Part shown: positions 1 through 9,233 of the stretch, piece by piece
How positions within the stretch are numbered: position 1 is the first letter of the stretch
Layout of the letters: the number at the start of each line of letters is the position of its first letter
Source: Planctomycetota bacterium
GTDB lineage: Bacteria > Planctomycetota > Planctomycetia > Pirellulales > Pirellulaceae
Assembly (NCBI GenBank): GCA_016872775.1
Contig: VGZA01000014.1
Coordinates: 46,062 to 110,061, forward strand
Length of the DNA: 64,000 bases
Direction of reading: 5' to 3'
Notes under the pieces: model-generated
What the model saw: the letters and a program-made list of their open reading frames with translations, nothing else
Told to the model about the DNA's origin: nothing
The model's database searches: none
Position numbers and translations under genes: made by a program

Positions 1-41
1 GATCGTATGCATGAGACTTACCCCCGGTTGCTACGAATTGC

Positions 42-58
42 GGATTACGGATTACGGA
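42..58. repeat. Heptamer tandem repeat (GGATTAC)2 at a gene end
   Basis: Two exact GGATTAC heptamers (42-48 and 49-55) are followed by a partial GGA. The stop codon (TAA, minus strand, 45-47) and last codons of the PQQ-like propeller gene lie inside the repeat, so the repeat supplies the end of that protein. Other heptamer repeats occur at 57453-57607 and 62028-62075, also on stop codons. Confidence 0.7.
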
Positions 59-1913
59 GATCATAAGCGGCCAGCCATTCCTGATCCCGCAGGAAGAGTT
101 TACCATCGGCGATTACCGGATGAGCCCAGCTCGGCAGACCGTGACCGGCGATCTTGAATCGTCCATGTTCGTGATAACCCGACGGAGTGGCCTCCACGAG
201 CGCGATTTCGTGTCCCTCGCTGAACACATACAGCATCCCGTCCGCGGCGATCAACGATCCTTTGCCGACACTGCGGTTCTGCCAGGCGATTTTTCCGGTC
301 TTGAATTCCATGCAGATCAAAGTTCCGCCGGCGTTGCTGTAGAGGTAGTCACCGATCTTGACGATTCCGCCGTGGTGGCATTGCAGTTTTTTGTCGAAGT
401 AAACCTGCTCGGCGACCAGGCTCTCGCCGCCGCCGCTGATCCGCGTTAATCCACCGCCGGTCCCGTACGCGCTGGACGCGTACACATATTCATCCTCCAC
501 GATCGGCATGCAGCAATTCGCGGTCCCATTCGCCGGCGCGGCGTAGGTCCAGAGCAATTTGCCATCGCGCAGATCGACACCAAAAACGCTGGCAGAACCG
601 AACTGCACGACCTGTCGGACTCCGGCAATCTCCGCCAGTACGGGCGACGAATAGTGAGCCCCGTCCTTCAGGAGCCCGCTTTGCCAGACCGCTTTGCCGG
701 TCGCCTTCTCCAGAGCCAACAACGTACCCTTGGGACCGCCAGGGGTTACGATCAGCAGGTTACCTGCAACCAGCGGCGACTCCGAATAGCCCCAGCCTGG
801 CAGGCCGCCGGCAAAATCGTTTCGCAAATTGGCATGCCAGACGGTGGCGCCATTTTCGGTGCGCAAACAGGCGACGTCGCCGTTGCCGCCCTCGACGAAC
901 AGGAACTCGCCGTCCACCGTCGGCGTCGAACGCGGTCCGTCCCCCATGCCGTTGCGGTAGCCGCCAAACGGCCCACGAAGTTCTTCCCTGGTGAGTCTTC
1001 CGTCTCCCAACGGCTGGCTCTTGGCGTAATACTCTTCGAGTTCGGCCCGCGACACCACTCCATCGCGACCCGGCTGGTTCTTGACCAGGAACGCGGCGAT
1101 TTCGGCACCGTCGAGTTTCTCATCCCCCTTGTCCGTCCCTTCGACCTTTTGATCAATCTGATTGAAAACCTGCTCGAGCGATGAGCCTCGGGCTTCCGTG
1201 CGGGAAATCGCTTTGTCGCCATCTTTGTCGAGCCGTTTCAGATAGTCCGCGGACCTTCGGGCAGCGATCTCCGCGACATCGGCATCGGGTTCACTGACAT
1301 CCAACGCGTTGAAACGGTCGCGGAACAAGGGGGCACCTTCCTCGAACTGCAGCCGCTGGTCATTGTCCTTGTCAGCGAGCCCGAACACTGCTCCCGCACG
1401 CTGCACGGCCCGTGGTTTCGCATCGCCAGATTCCGGCCGGTCGTAGCGATTGAAGTCCCAGCCGAATCGCGCCAGTGCTTCGGTCTCGTCGATCGTCCCG
1501 TTGTTGTCGCGATCGAGCGATTTGAATTCGGCATCGACTTTTTCAATCAGCAGTCGAGCCACCGGTTCCGGCTGAACCGCCCAGAGGACTTTGCCGGTGG
1601 CAGCGTCCAGAGCAAGGACATGCTCGACGCCGAACAGGTCGCCCATTGTATAGATGCGTTTTCGCTGCACGGCGAGCGATGAGTACCCGACACCAGCCGC
1701 GGTCGACTCCCACAATTTGCGCGGACCGTCTTTGGGCCACTCTTTCGCCAGTCCTTGCTCAAGGCTGATTCCATCCCGGTTCGGTCCTCTCCACTGCGGC
1801 CAGTCCGACGGACCGAACGGAACTTGCGCCTGTGCGACATACGTCACAGTACCTGCGGCAATGATGGACAGGGCGAACCCGGTCAAACCAGACAGCATGG
1901 AAACTCGATGCAT
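45..1913 (-). CDS. Exported PQQ-like beta-propeller protein with inserted EF-hand block
   Basis: A 622-residue protein with an N-terminal signal segment (about residues 5-30). A DWPQWRGPNRDG motif at about 37-48 is typical of planctomycete PQQ-like (outer-membrane-protein-assembly-type) propellers. The propeller starts near residue 65, is interrupted, and resumes from about 325 to the end with blade motifs such as ALDAATGKVLW. The interruption (about 120-315) holds calcium-binding EF-hand loops: DRDNNGTIDETE at 134-145, DKDNDQRLQFEE at 181-192, DKDGDKAISRTE at 229-240 and weaker ones near 261 and 304. The ATG at 1913 has a strong GGGAGGG site just upstream. The gene lies 33 bp downstream of ftr and may share its transcript. 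No catalytic quinoprotein signature was recognised, so a binding or scaffold role is more likely than dehydrogenase activity. Its 3' end runs into a heptamer repeat. Confidence 0.85.
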   Translation of the reverse strand: MHRVSMLSGLTGFALSIIAAGTVTYVAQAQVPFGPSDWPQWRGPNRDGISLEQGLAKEWPKDGPRKLWESTAAGVGYSSLAVQRKRIYTMGDLFGVEHVLALDAATGKVLWAVQPEPVARLLIEKVDAEFKSLDRDNNGTIDETEALARFGWDFNRYDRPESGDAKPRAVQRAGAVFGLADKDNDQRLQFEEGAPLFRDRFNALDVSEPDADVAEIAARRSADYLKRLDKDGDKAISRTEARGSSLEQVFNQIDQKVEGTDKGDEKLDGAEIAAFLVKNQPGRDGVVSRAELEEYYAKSQPLGDGRLTREELRGPFGGYRNGMGDGPRSTPTVDGEFLFVEGGNGDVACLRTENGATVWHANLRNDFAGGLPGWGYSESPLVAGNLLIVTPGGPKGTLLALEKATGKAVWQSGLLKDGAHYSSPVLAEIAGVRQVVQFGSASVFGVDLRDGKLLWTYAAPANGTANCCMPIVEDEYVYASSAYGTGGGLTRISGGGESLVAEQVYFDKKLQCHHGGIVKIGDYLYSNAGGTLICMEFKTGKIAWQNRSVGKGSLIAADGMLYVFSEGHEIALVEATPSGYHEHGRFKIAGHGLPSWAHPVIADGKLFLRDQEWLAAYDLRNP

Positions 1914-1946
1914 CGAACCCTCCCGTCAGCCGAGCCTTCCCGAGGG

Positions 1947-2834
1947 TCAGGCCATCAGCTCTCGCAGATGAAAATGGTATTTTCCGAGCTTACCACCGTA
2001 GTTGCCGGCGGTGATTGCGACAATATCCTCGCCAGCGGCGGCAGCGATCGAGCATCTCATCGCTTTTGCCACGGCGGCTTCGCAAACGCCGTCGAAGACA
2101 ATTTCGAAAGCGCAGTTCGCTTCGGCATGAAGCCTCGATTCGACGAGTCCGCGAAGCGTCGGACAGTAGGCGTCCGAGGTCGACGCTTTCAACGCCTTGT
2201 AGCGCGACCCCACTTTACTGCCGCTGCGCGCAACGCCGCCGGGAAAAGGAGTGATGACGTCCGGCAACTGGGCCGCCGCCTCCGATCCTCGACGCGCGGC
2301 CGCCAGACCGGCCCGCTGATTCCGCGCCTGAATGATGATGTTTCCGCCCGCTACGCCCTTGGCGACACCCAGACTTTCCTGCACCAGGAATTCGCCATCC
2401 ATCACCGGAATTCGCCAGTAGCGTTTGCTGCCGATCAGCTTGCTTTTCTGGTAACCATCCCCAAAAAAACGGATCTGCTTCCCTAAAGGCAGCCGTTTCG
2501 ATTCCTGCGGCAATCCGTCAAATACCGCCGTCGAAGGGCAGGTCATGACGCACTGGCCGACGCGGTTCGGCACGGCGCGCGCCAAAGAATCGCTCGAAAA
2601 GCCAAACACCAGGATGGAAGCTCCCGGCCTGCCATCCGGCGTCGATTCGCCGCCCATCCAATGTTCCAGACCCGATTCGACATCGCAGGCAATGACCGAC
2701 GAACTGTAGCCCGTGAATTCGCGCACAGCCGCGTCCAGCCAACGATCGTCCTCGGCGGTGATCCACAAACGAGTGTAACTCATGCCGAATGCCTCGGCGA
2801 ATGTATCCTCGATGTGCGTACCTTGAATCTGCAC
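1947..2834 (-). CDS. ftr: Formylmethanofuran--tetrahydromethanopterin N-formyltransferase
   Basis: This enzyme moves the formyl group between tetrahydromethanopterin and methanofuran in the C1 pathway that oxidises formaldehyde to formate in methylotrophs and many planctomycetes. The 295-residue product matches the usual length of about 297. Family landmarks are visible in order: IEDTFAEAF at the N-terminus, STPDGRPGASI, RIGQCVMT-like VGQCVMTCPST, FFGDGYQ, IPVMDGEFLVQESLG, GVAGGN, PFPGGVARSGSKVGS, STSDAYCPTLR and a C-terminal AGNYGGKLGKYHFHL. The frame is open further upstream, but homology begins at a GTG at 2834 with AGGGGA about 10 bases before it. No other methanopterin gene (fhcABC, mch, mtdB, fae) is in the window. 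Planctomycetes carrying this pathway outside methylotrophs is known. Confidence 0.93.
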   Translation of the reverse strand: MQIQGTHIEDTFAEAFGMSYTRLWITAEDDRWLDAAVREFTGYSSSVIACDVESGLEHWMGGESTPDGRPGASILVFGFSSDSLARAVPNRVGQCVMTCPSTAVFDGLPQESKRLPLGKQIRFFGDGYQKSKLIGSKRYWRIPVMDGEFLVQESLGVAKGVAGGNIIIQARNQRAGLAAARRGSEAAAQLPDVITPFPGGVARSGSKVGSRYKALKASTSDAYCPTLRGLVESRLHAEANCAFEIVFDGVCEAAVAKAMRCSIAAAAGEDIVAITAGNYGGKLGKYHFHLRELMA

Positions 2835-2992
2835 CGCGGTGGGTCCCCTGGGAGGCCGGCGACGAAAGGTTGGATCAAATTCGGTCGATCCATAATGACG
2901 ACGAATCCGCTCGTTGCCAAGCCGGGCCCGAACGCAAATAATGGGCAATTGGATCCGCCAATCGACCCGAGCACTGTCAGGAAATCTGTTTT

Positions 2993-3448
2993 GTGAGCGA
3001 CATCGCACTTAGGGAAACGGCAGCCGAACCGCGGCAAGCGGAGCCATCCCTGCCGATCTTCGTCTACGGTACACTCAAGCGCGGCGAGCAGCGCGAGCGG
3101 TGCTGGCCATATTCCCCCTTGAAGGTGGAAGCGGCCACGACGCGTGGCCGACTCTACCGACTCGATGAATATCCGGCGATGATCGCCGGCGACGATTTGA
3201 TCCTCGGCGAACTCTGGACGATCCGCGCCGAACATCTGGCCGAAACGCTGCGGGTTCTGGATGCGATCGAGTGTTTTGGTATGGACGACGTTGACCTTTA
3301 CACGCGCGTCATCGTCGAGTGCCAGGGGCCGACCGGCAATCGGCAACGGGCGTTCACCTATTACTACGCGGCGCCCGCGGAACTTCCCGCGCAGCGACGA
3401 ATCTTTCCTGACGGCGAGGGGAATTGTTCATGGACGGCGGTCCGATGA
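2993..3448 (+). CDS. Gamma-glutamylcyclotransferase / AIG2-like family protein
   Basis: A 151-residue protein with the family's N-terminal [10 protein letters not shown] loop (about residues 24-33), a [12 protein letters not shown] segment, a LGELW strand and a late YYYAAP strand. Members act on gamma-glutamyl amines or peptides, or are of unknown function, so the substrate is not predicted here. The start is a GTG at 2993 with AGGAAA about 10 bases upstream. It is divergent from ftr across 158 bp. Its stop (3446-3448) overlaps the 5' end of queC, which suggests translational coupling, although no functional link with queuosine synthesis is known. Confidence 0.8.
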   Translation: MSDIALRETAAEPRQAEPSLPIFVYGTLKRGEQRERCWPYSPLKVEAATTRGRLYRLDEYPAMIAGDDLILGELWTIRAEHLAETLRVLDAIECFGMDDVDLYTRVIVECQGPTGNRQRAFTYYYAAPAELPAQRRIFPDGEGNCSWTAVR

Positions 3449-4167
3449 GCGAGCCCACTCGTAAACCGGCGGTTGTGTTGCTCAGTGGCGGATTGGACTC
3501 CGCCACGGTCCTGGCGATCGCGGAACAGCAGGGTTTCGAGCTGTTCGCGTTGAGCTTCCGCTACGGTCAGCGACATGCGATCGAACTGGACGCCGCTCGT
3601 AAGGTGGCTGCGCGGCACCGTGTGACTCGGCACATCATCATGGATATCGATTTGCGGCAATTCGGCGGATCCGCGCTCACCGCCGATATCGACGTCCCGA
3701 AACACACGCGAGTCGACCAGATCGGCCAGGAGATCCCCCTGACCTACGTGCCGGCACGCAACACCGTATTCCTCGCGTTGGCGCTGGCCTGGGCCGAGAC
3801 CGTTAGCGCCTTCGATATTTTTCTCGGTGTCAACGCGCTCGATTACAGCGGCTATCCCGATTGCCGACCGGAATTCATCGCCGCCTTTGAAACGTTGGCG
3901 AACATGGCGACGAAAGCCGGTGTTGCCGGCGAGAATCGATTTCGGATTCACGCGCCGCTGATTCAAATGAACAAAGCGCAGATCGTTACACTCGGACATC
4001 GGCTCGGCGTTGATTACGGTCTGACGACGAGTTGTTATGACCCGCGACCGAATGGCAGTTCCTGTGGCGGTTGTGATGCCTGCCTGCTCAGAGCACGCGG
4101 GTTTACCGAAGCCGGCTTGCCCGATCCCGCACAGACAGATGAGAATAGTCCCAGGGAGTTGGAATGA
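3430..4167 (+). CDS. queC: 7-cyano-7-deazaguanine synthase QueC
   Basis: QueC converts 7-carboxy-7-deazaguanine to preQ0 using ATP and ammonia, in queuosine synthesis. The N-terminal PP-loop ATP site [13 protein letters not shown] is clear. [15 protein letters not shown] and [18 protein letters not shown] follow, and the C-terminal zinc-binding cysteines are present in [21 protein letters not shown]. Two starts are plausible: ATG 3430, preceded by GGCGAGGGG at good spacing, or ATG 3445, which forms an ATGA overlap with the upstream stop. The product is 245 or 240 residues, normal for the family. The 3' end overlaps hemDE by ATGA (4164-4167). No queD, queE or queF is nearby. Confidence 0.95.
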   Translation: MDGGPMSEPTRKPAVVLLSGGLDSATVLAIAEQQGFELFALSFRYGQRHAIELDAARKVAARHRVTRHIIMDIDLRQFGGSALTADIDVPKHTRVDQIGQEIPLTYVPARNTVFLALALAWAETVSAFDIFLGVNALDYSGYPDCRPEFIAAFETLANMATKAGVAGENRFRIHAPLIQMNKAQIVTLGHRLGVDYGLTTSCYDPRPNGSSCGGCDACLLRARGFTEAGLPDPAQTDENSPRELE

Positions 4168-6245
4168 GCGAACCAGACCGTACCGCGGAAGAGAACCCGG
4201 ATTTCCACGAAGCCCGTATCGCGGCTTTTGAAAGCCGGCAGGCCGGCGAAATGGCGAGATTGATCGAGCGTTTCCACGGTCAGCCGTTGGTCAGCCCATC
4301 GATCCGCGAAGTCGCCATCGATCCCAATCCGGCAGCGATCGATTTCGCACACCGGTTAATAACTGGTCAAGTGGACCTCGTCATTTTTCTCACTGGCGTT
4401 GGCTTCCGCAAGTTACTGGAGATCGTCGAACGGACCGTCGACCGCCAACGTTATCTCGATGCGCTGGCCGACGTCGTTACGGTCGCCCGGGGACCGAAAC
4501 CGGTCGCCGCGATGAAAGAAGTTGGACTCACCCCGACGGTCCGCGTTCCCGAACCGAACACCTGGCGCGAATTACTGACAACGCTCGACGCGGGAACGCC
4601 GATCGTGAACCAGACGGTCGCTATTCAGGAATACGGAAAGCCCAACCCCAGCCTGATCGCCGGACTCGAGGCGCGCGGTGCATCCGTAATTTCCGTACCG
4701 GTCTATCGCTGGGAGTTACCCGAGGACATCCTGCCGCTTTTGACGAACTTACACGAAATTGTCAGCGGTCGCGTCGATGCCGTGATGTTCACCTCGGCGG
4801 TACAGGTTTTCAACCTGCTCGAATGCGCCGAACGCGATCAGGCCGTGGACGCGCTGCGCAAACAATTTGGCCGGATGCTGGTCGTTTCGGTCGGACCAAC
4901 GACCTCCGACGCGCTGCGCGATTTCGGAATCCGCGTGGATGTCGAACCGGAGCACCCGAAGATGGGCTCGATGGTCATGGCGGCGGCGCGTCGGATCAGC
5001 CAGTTACGCAGGGCGGCAGCGCCGCGGATTGGCGTCGGCAACGTGTTTTCGATCGACCTGGCCGGCGGCCGGGAAAAAGATCGCCATTCGCAGGCAGAAG
5101 CGGAAACCAGTGCGTCTGCGCGCTCCGGGGCGAACCCGGGCGCGAACCCGGGCGCGACCGCGGGCGCAAGCTCGCGCCCGAGCGCTACCGACGAAACGCG
5201 CCCCCCCTGGTACGACAGCCTCTTCATGCGGGCTTGTCGTAGAGAACCGAATCGTGTGACGCCGGTATGGCTGATGCGACAGGCGGGTCGCTACATGGCC
5301 GAGTACCGGGCGGTGCGGGCAAAATTCTCGTTTCTCGAACTCTGCAAGAACCCGGCTCTATGTTCGGAAGTGATGATCACCGCGGTCCAGCGTCTGGGAG
5401 TGGATGCGGCGATTATCTTCTCCGATCTGCTGCCTATCCTGGAGCCGCTCGGATTCCAACTCGAATTCGCTGCCGGAGACGGACCGGTGATCCACAATCC
5501 GATCCACGAGGCGAGTGATCTTCGACGCGTGCATGAACTGCACGACCTGGGCGCGCTTGATTTTGTCATGGAAACGGTTCGCCAGACGCGGCGCGAATTG
5601 CCGGCGGGACTTCCTTTAATCGGGTTCTCTGGAGCACCGTTTACACTGGCCAGTTATGCGATCGAGGGTGGCGGGAGCAGAAACTATCTGAAGACGAAAC
5701 AGTTGATGCATAACGATCCCGGCGCTTGGAACGCACTGATGGGCCTGCTGTCCCGCGCCGTGGTGCTCTACCTGCGTGGCCAGATCAACGCCGGCGCGCA
5801 ATGCGTGCAACTCTTTGATTCCTGGGTGGGCTGCCTGGGACCAGGCGACTACCGACGATTTGTCCAACCCCATATGCGAACGATCCTAAGTGGTTTGCCG
5901 CGCGACGTTCCGGTGATCAACTTCGCCACGGGAAACCCCTGCTTGCTCGCCTGCCAGTCGGAGTCGGACGACGGGCAGGCCGTCATCGGTATCGATTGGC
6001 GAATCGAACTGGACGATGCCTGGAACTTGCTTGGACATCATCGAGCGATTCAAGGGAACCTCGATCCGGCGGTGCTGCTGAGCAGCCGCGACACGATTCG
6101 TCAGCGGGTCGGCGAGATCCTGCGGCAAGCGGGCGGCCGACCTGGACATATCTTTAACCTGGGTCACGGCATCCTCCCGAGCACAAATGTCGACCATGCG
6201 ATCGCCGCCGTCGACGCCGTGCACGAATGGAGGCAGACTGGCTGA
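4164..6245 (+). CDS. hemDE: Fused uroporphyrinogen-III synthase / uroporphyrinogen decarboxylase (HemD-HemE)
   Basis: A 693-residue fusion of consecutive heme-pathway enzymes. Residues 1 to about 290 resemble HemD: an early [16 protein letters not shown] segment, [14 protein letters not shown], and a late [17 protein letters not shown] followed by [16 protein letters not shown]. Residues 349-693 form a complete HemE with [16 protein letters not shown] near 365-380, [42 protein letters not shown] and a final [12 protein letters not shown]. The join (about 295-347) is low-complexity and built on a DNA tandem repeat. Fusion would let uroporphyrinogen III pass directly to the decarboxylase; that is inference. 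The start overlaps the queC stop (ATGA). HemD is divergent by nature, so its assignment rests on fold-typical motifs and fusion context; HemE is certain. Confidence 0.93.
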   Translation: MSEPDRTAEENPDFHEARIAAFESRQAGEMARLIERFHGQPLVSPSIREVAIDPNPAAIDFAHRLITGQVDLVIFLTGVGFRKLLEIVERTVDRQRYLDALADVVTVARGPKPVAAMKEVGLTPTVRVPEPNTWRELLTTLDAGTPIVNQTVAIQEYGKPNPSLIAGLEARGASVISVPVYRWELPEDILPLLTNLHEIVSGRVDAVMFTSAVQVFNLLECAERDQAVDALRKQFGRMLVVSVGPTTSDALRDFGIRVDVEPEHPKMGSMVMAAARRISQLRRAAAPRIGVGNVFSIDLAGGREKDRHSQAEAETSASARSGANPGANPGATAGASSRPSATDETRPPWYDSLFMRACRREPNRVTPVWLMRQAGRYMAEYRAVRAKFSFLELCKNPALCSEVMITAVQRLGVDAAIIFSDLLPILEPLGFQLEFAAGDGPVIHNPIHEASDLRRVHELHDLGALDFVMETVRQTRRELPAGLPLIGFSGAPFTLASYAIEGGGSRNYLKTKQLMHNDPGAWNALMGLLSRAVVLYLRGQINAGAQCVQLFDSWVGCLGPGDYRRFVQPHMRTILSGLPRDVPVINFATGNPCLLACQSESDDGQAVIGIDWRIELDDAWNLLGHHRAIQGNLDPAVLLSSRDTIRQRVGEILRQAGGRPGHIFNLGHGILPSTNVDHAIAAVDAVHEWRQTG
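5119..5185. repeat. 12-bp tandem repeat and hairpin inside the hemD-hemE linker
   Basis: GGCGCGAACCCG-type 12-mers repeat about three times, with the last copy diverged, and are followed by an inverted repeat (GGGCGC, six bases, GCGCCC). In frame this encodes repeating GANP units within a disordered Ala/Ser/Pro/Gly linker between the two enzymes. The reading frame is kept because the unit length is a multiple of three. Confidence 0.75.
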
Positions 6246-6311
6246 ATTTCCCGCTTCGCGATATCATGTTCGGCGATCTAAACCTCAGCCACTTCGCCGA
6301 CACGAGACCCC

Positions 6312-9152
6312 ATGAAAACCGACGAACTGCGGGAAAAATACCTAAACTTTTTTCAGTCCAAAGGGCATGTCCGCAAGCCAAGCGACGTGCTGGTTCCGAC
6401 CTGGGACCCGTCGGTGTTGTTTACCCCCGCGGGGATGAACCAGTTCAAGGACCATTTTCTGGGCAAGGTCAAATTGGATTTCACTCGGGCCACCACCTGC
6501 CAGAAATGCCTTCGAACCGGTGACATCGATAATGTGGGCCGCACCGCCTACCATCACACTTTTTTTGAGATGCTGGGCAATTTCAGTTTCGGCGACTACT
6601 TCAAACGGGAAGCGATCAACTGGGCCTGGGAATTCCTGACCAGGAAGGAATGGTTGGGAATCGCCCCCGATCGGCTCTCGGTGACCGTTTACCTGGACGA
6701 CGACGAAGCGGCGGAAATCTGGCGCAAAGACATCGGGTTGCTCCCCGAGCGGATCGAGCGGATGGGCGAGGACGACAATTTCTGGCCGGCCGGCGCGCCA
6801 AGTCACGGGCCAGATGGAGTCTGCGGGCCTTGCAGCGAGATCTTCTATCATCCCGGGCACGGCAAGTCGGTCGAGATCTGGAACCTGGTCTTCACGCAGT
6901 TCAATCGAGTCGGCAATCCGCCCAAGAACCTGCAACCGCTTCCCAGCAAGAACATCGACACCGGCATGGGGCTTGAGCGGACGGCGGCTCAGCTGCAGGG
7001 GGTCGAAACGAATTTCCATATCGACATCCTGCAACCGATCGTGCTCGCCGCGGCGGATGTTTGCGGTGTCGAATACGATCCGGCCAACGACCACGGCCGC
7101 CGCTTGCGCAGGATCACCGACCATGTTCGCGCCTGCACGTTCGCCGTCCACGAAAATGTCTATCCCGGTCCGAACAAACAGAAGTACGTGATCCGCCGCC
7201 TGCTGCGCCGCGCCGTACTCGACGGTCGCTTGATGGGCCTGCGCGAGCCGTTCCTTTACCGGCTGGTCGATGCGGTCGTCGACACGATGAAAGCGCCGTA
7301 TCCGGAGCTTACGCAAACGGCGCAGCGCGTCGCCAATGTGATCAAGGACGAGGAAACAAACTTCTTCGGCACGATTGACGCCGGCCTGGCGCACATCGAG
7401 CGTGTCTTCGCCGAAATGGACTCCCGCGGCAACGCACTTGTCCCCGGCGACGATGCGGCACGCATTTATCAGACGCATGGAGTGCCTCCGGAACTCTGCG
7501 AACAACTGGCGGTCGAGCGCGGCTTCACCTTCGATTGGCCCGGTTTTCGCGACGCGATGAAACGCCACGGTGACGAATCTGGCGGCGGCGACGTGGTGGC
7601 GGTGTTCAAGGAAGGTCCGATCGAGTCGTTGAAGCGGTCTCTGAAGAACACGCAGTTTCTGGGCTACGAATCCACCGAAACGACTGCGGAGATCAAGGGG
7701 ATTGTTCGCGGCAATTCTCTGTGCAATGAGCTGCAGGCTCCGCCGGTGGCTGACGGCGTCACGGTGGTGCTCGACCGATCGCCTTTCTACGGCGAAAGTG
7801 GAGGCCAGGTCGGCGATCAGGGTGAGTTGGTCGGTGACGGCTTTCGCATAATCGTGACCGATACGCAACGCGACGCGGAGTTGATCCTGCACCACGGACA
7901 ACTCGTATCCGGCACCATGCGGCTCGGCGCTAAAATTACAGCAAGGGTCGACGTCGGTCGCCGGCAGGCAATTCGACGAGCCCATTCGGCCACACACATC
8001 CTGCATTACGCGTTGCAGAAGAACCTCGGCAAACACGCACAACAGCAGGGTTCGAAAGTCGATGGCGACTGGCTCCGCTTCGACTTCACGAACATGTCGG
8101 CCGTGGATACCGCGCAGCTGGCACGGATTGAACATGACGTGCGTGTCCATGTCGCCGAGCGGGCTGCCATCCGCTGGGAAACAGTGCCACTCGCGGAAGC
8201 ACGCAAAGCCGGTGCGATGATGCTGTTCGGCGAAAAGTACCCCGATCCTGTGCGAATGGTTTCGATGGGTGACTTCAGCCGCGAACTGTGCGGCGGCACA
8301 CACCTCAGCAACACCGCCGAAGTCGGATCGTTCGAGATCATCAGCGAAGAGGGCGTTTCCGCTGGAACACGGCGCATCGTCGCCTTGACCGGAGCGCGCG
8401 CGGACGAAAACGCGCGGCAAATCGAGCAGACGCTCGCCCTTTGCGCCCAGCGGCTTGGCGTCGACTCCTTGCGCGTGCCGACGGCGTGTCGCGCCTTGTC
8501 GCAGTCGGTCCGTGATCTAAAAAAACAACTTGCCAGCGGCGCTAAGACGAACGCCCCCTCGGCCGGAACGGTGCCGACGACGCCGGTCGCGGCGGCAGGG
8601 CCCGCGGCAATGCCATCGTCGTCGGAACCGCCGACAGGAGAAGAACTGCGCGATGCCCTGCGCGAATCTGCCCGATTCCTGAACGTGCCCCTGTTTGAAA
8701 CCGCCGCTCGAATCGACGTCATGTTGAAGGAAGTGGACGAACTTCGCGCCCAAATCGAACAGCTCAGCACGGCGGGAGTGGTATCGGCCGAGTCTCTTTT
8801 GGAGCGAGCGGAGCGGATCGGTGAAACGACGATCGTGGTGACCGAGGTCCCGGGCGCGAATGCCAACGTCATGCGACAGTTGATCGACCAGCTGCGCCGC
8901 AAAGCGGCGCCCTGCGCCGTATTTCTCGCCGCGACGCAACCCGATGGAAAACTTGTGCTGGTGGCCGGCGTCACGCCGGAACTGGTAGCGCGCGGGATCA
9001 GCGCCGGAAAGTGGGTCGGTGAAGTCGCACCCGTGGTTGGCGGAGGAGGAGGCGGAAAGCCCGACCTGGCTCAAGCCGGCGGCAAACATCCAGAGAAACT
9101 CCCCGAAGCGATCCAGACCGCGTCCCGCTATATCCAGGCACAGTGCCAGTAA
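6312..9152 (+). CDS. alaS: Alanyl-tRNA synthetase
   Basis: AlaS charges tRNA-Ala. The 946-residue product has the class II catalytic core at the N-terminus (MKTDELREKYLNFFQSKGH, FTPAGMNQFKDHFLG, TCQKCLRTGDIDNVG, GMGLERTAAQLQG). The editing domain follows, with HSATH near residue 560 and CGGTHLSNT near 660. The C-terminal C-Ala/DHHA1 domain ends in GGGGGGKPDLAQAGG. It is somewhat longer than the E. coli enzyme because of an Ala/Pro/Ser/Thr-rich insertion (about residues 742-775) before the C-terminal coiled segment. The ATG at 6312 begins exactly at the conserved N-terminus and lies 66 bp after hemDE on the same strand. Confidence 0.97.
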   Translation: MKTDELREKYLNFFQSKGHVRKPSDVLVPTWDPSVLFTPAGMNQFKDHFLGKVKLDFTRATTCQKCLRTGDIDNVGRTAYHHTFFEMLGNFSFGDYFKREAINWAWEFLTRKEWLGIAPDRLSVTVYLDDDEAAEIWRKDIGLLPERIERMGEDDNFWPAGAPSHGPDGVCGPCSEIFYHPGHGKSVEIWNLVFTQFNRVGNPPKNLQPLPSKNIDTGMGLERTAAQLQGVETNFHIDILQPIVLAAADVCGVEYDPANDHGRRLRRITDHVRACTFAVHENVYPGPNKQKYVIRRLLRRAVLDGRLMGLREPFLYRLVDAVVDTMKAPYPELTQTAQRVANVIKDEETNFFGTIDAGLAHIERVFAEMDSRGNALVPGDDAARIYQTHGVPPELCEQLAVERGFTFDWPGFRDAMKRHGDESGGGDVVAVFKEGPIESLKRSLKNTQFLGYESTETTAEIKGIVRGNSLCNELQAPPVADGVTVVLDRSPFYGESGGQVGDQGELVGDGFRIIVTDTQRDAELILHHGQLVSGTMRLGAKITARVDVGRRQAIRRAHSATHILHYALQKNLGKHAQQQGSKVDGDWLRFDFTNMSAVDTAQLARIEHDVRVHVAERAAIRWETVPLAEARKAGAMMLFGEKYPDPVRMVSMGDFSRELCGGTHLSNTAEVGSFEIISEEGVSAGTRRIVALTGARADENARQIEQTLALCAQRLGVDSLRVPTACRALSQSVRDLKKQLASGAKTNAPSAGTVPTTPVAAAGPAAMPSSSEPPTGEELRDALRESARFLNVPLFETAARIDVMLKEVDELRAQIEQLSTAGVVSAESLLERAERIGETTIVVTEVPGANANVMRQLIDQLRRKAAPCAVFLAATQPDGKLVLVAGVTPELVARGISAGKWVGEVAPVVGGGGGGKPDLAQAGGKHPEKLPEAIQTASRYIQAQCQ

Positions 9153-9233
9153 GTCGATCGGGCCGTTCCGAATCGATCGCGGCACTTGCGCTTGATCGTA
9201 ACGCGGCAACAAGTCCGCGACAAAGGAACTGCC

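Noticed and set aside
6342..8420. 692-codon open frame opposite alaS
   Set aside because: It is fully antisense to an unmistakable alaS, has no family resemblance, and follows from GC-rich codon bias.
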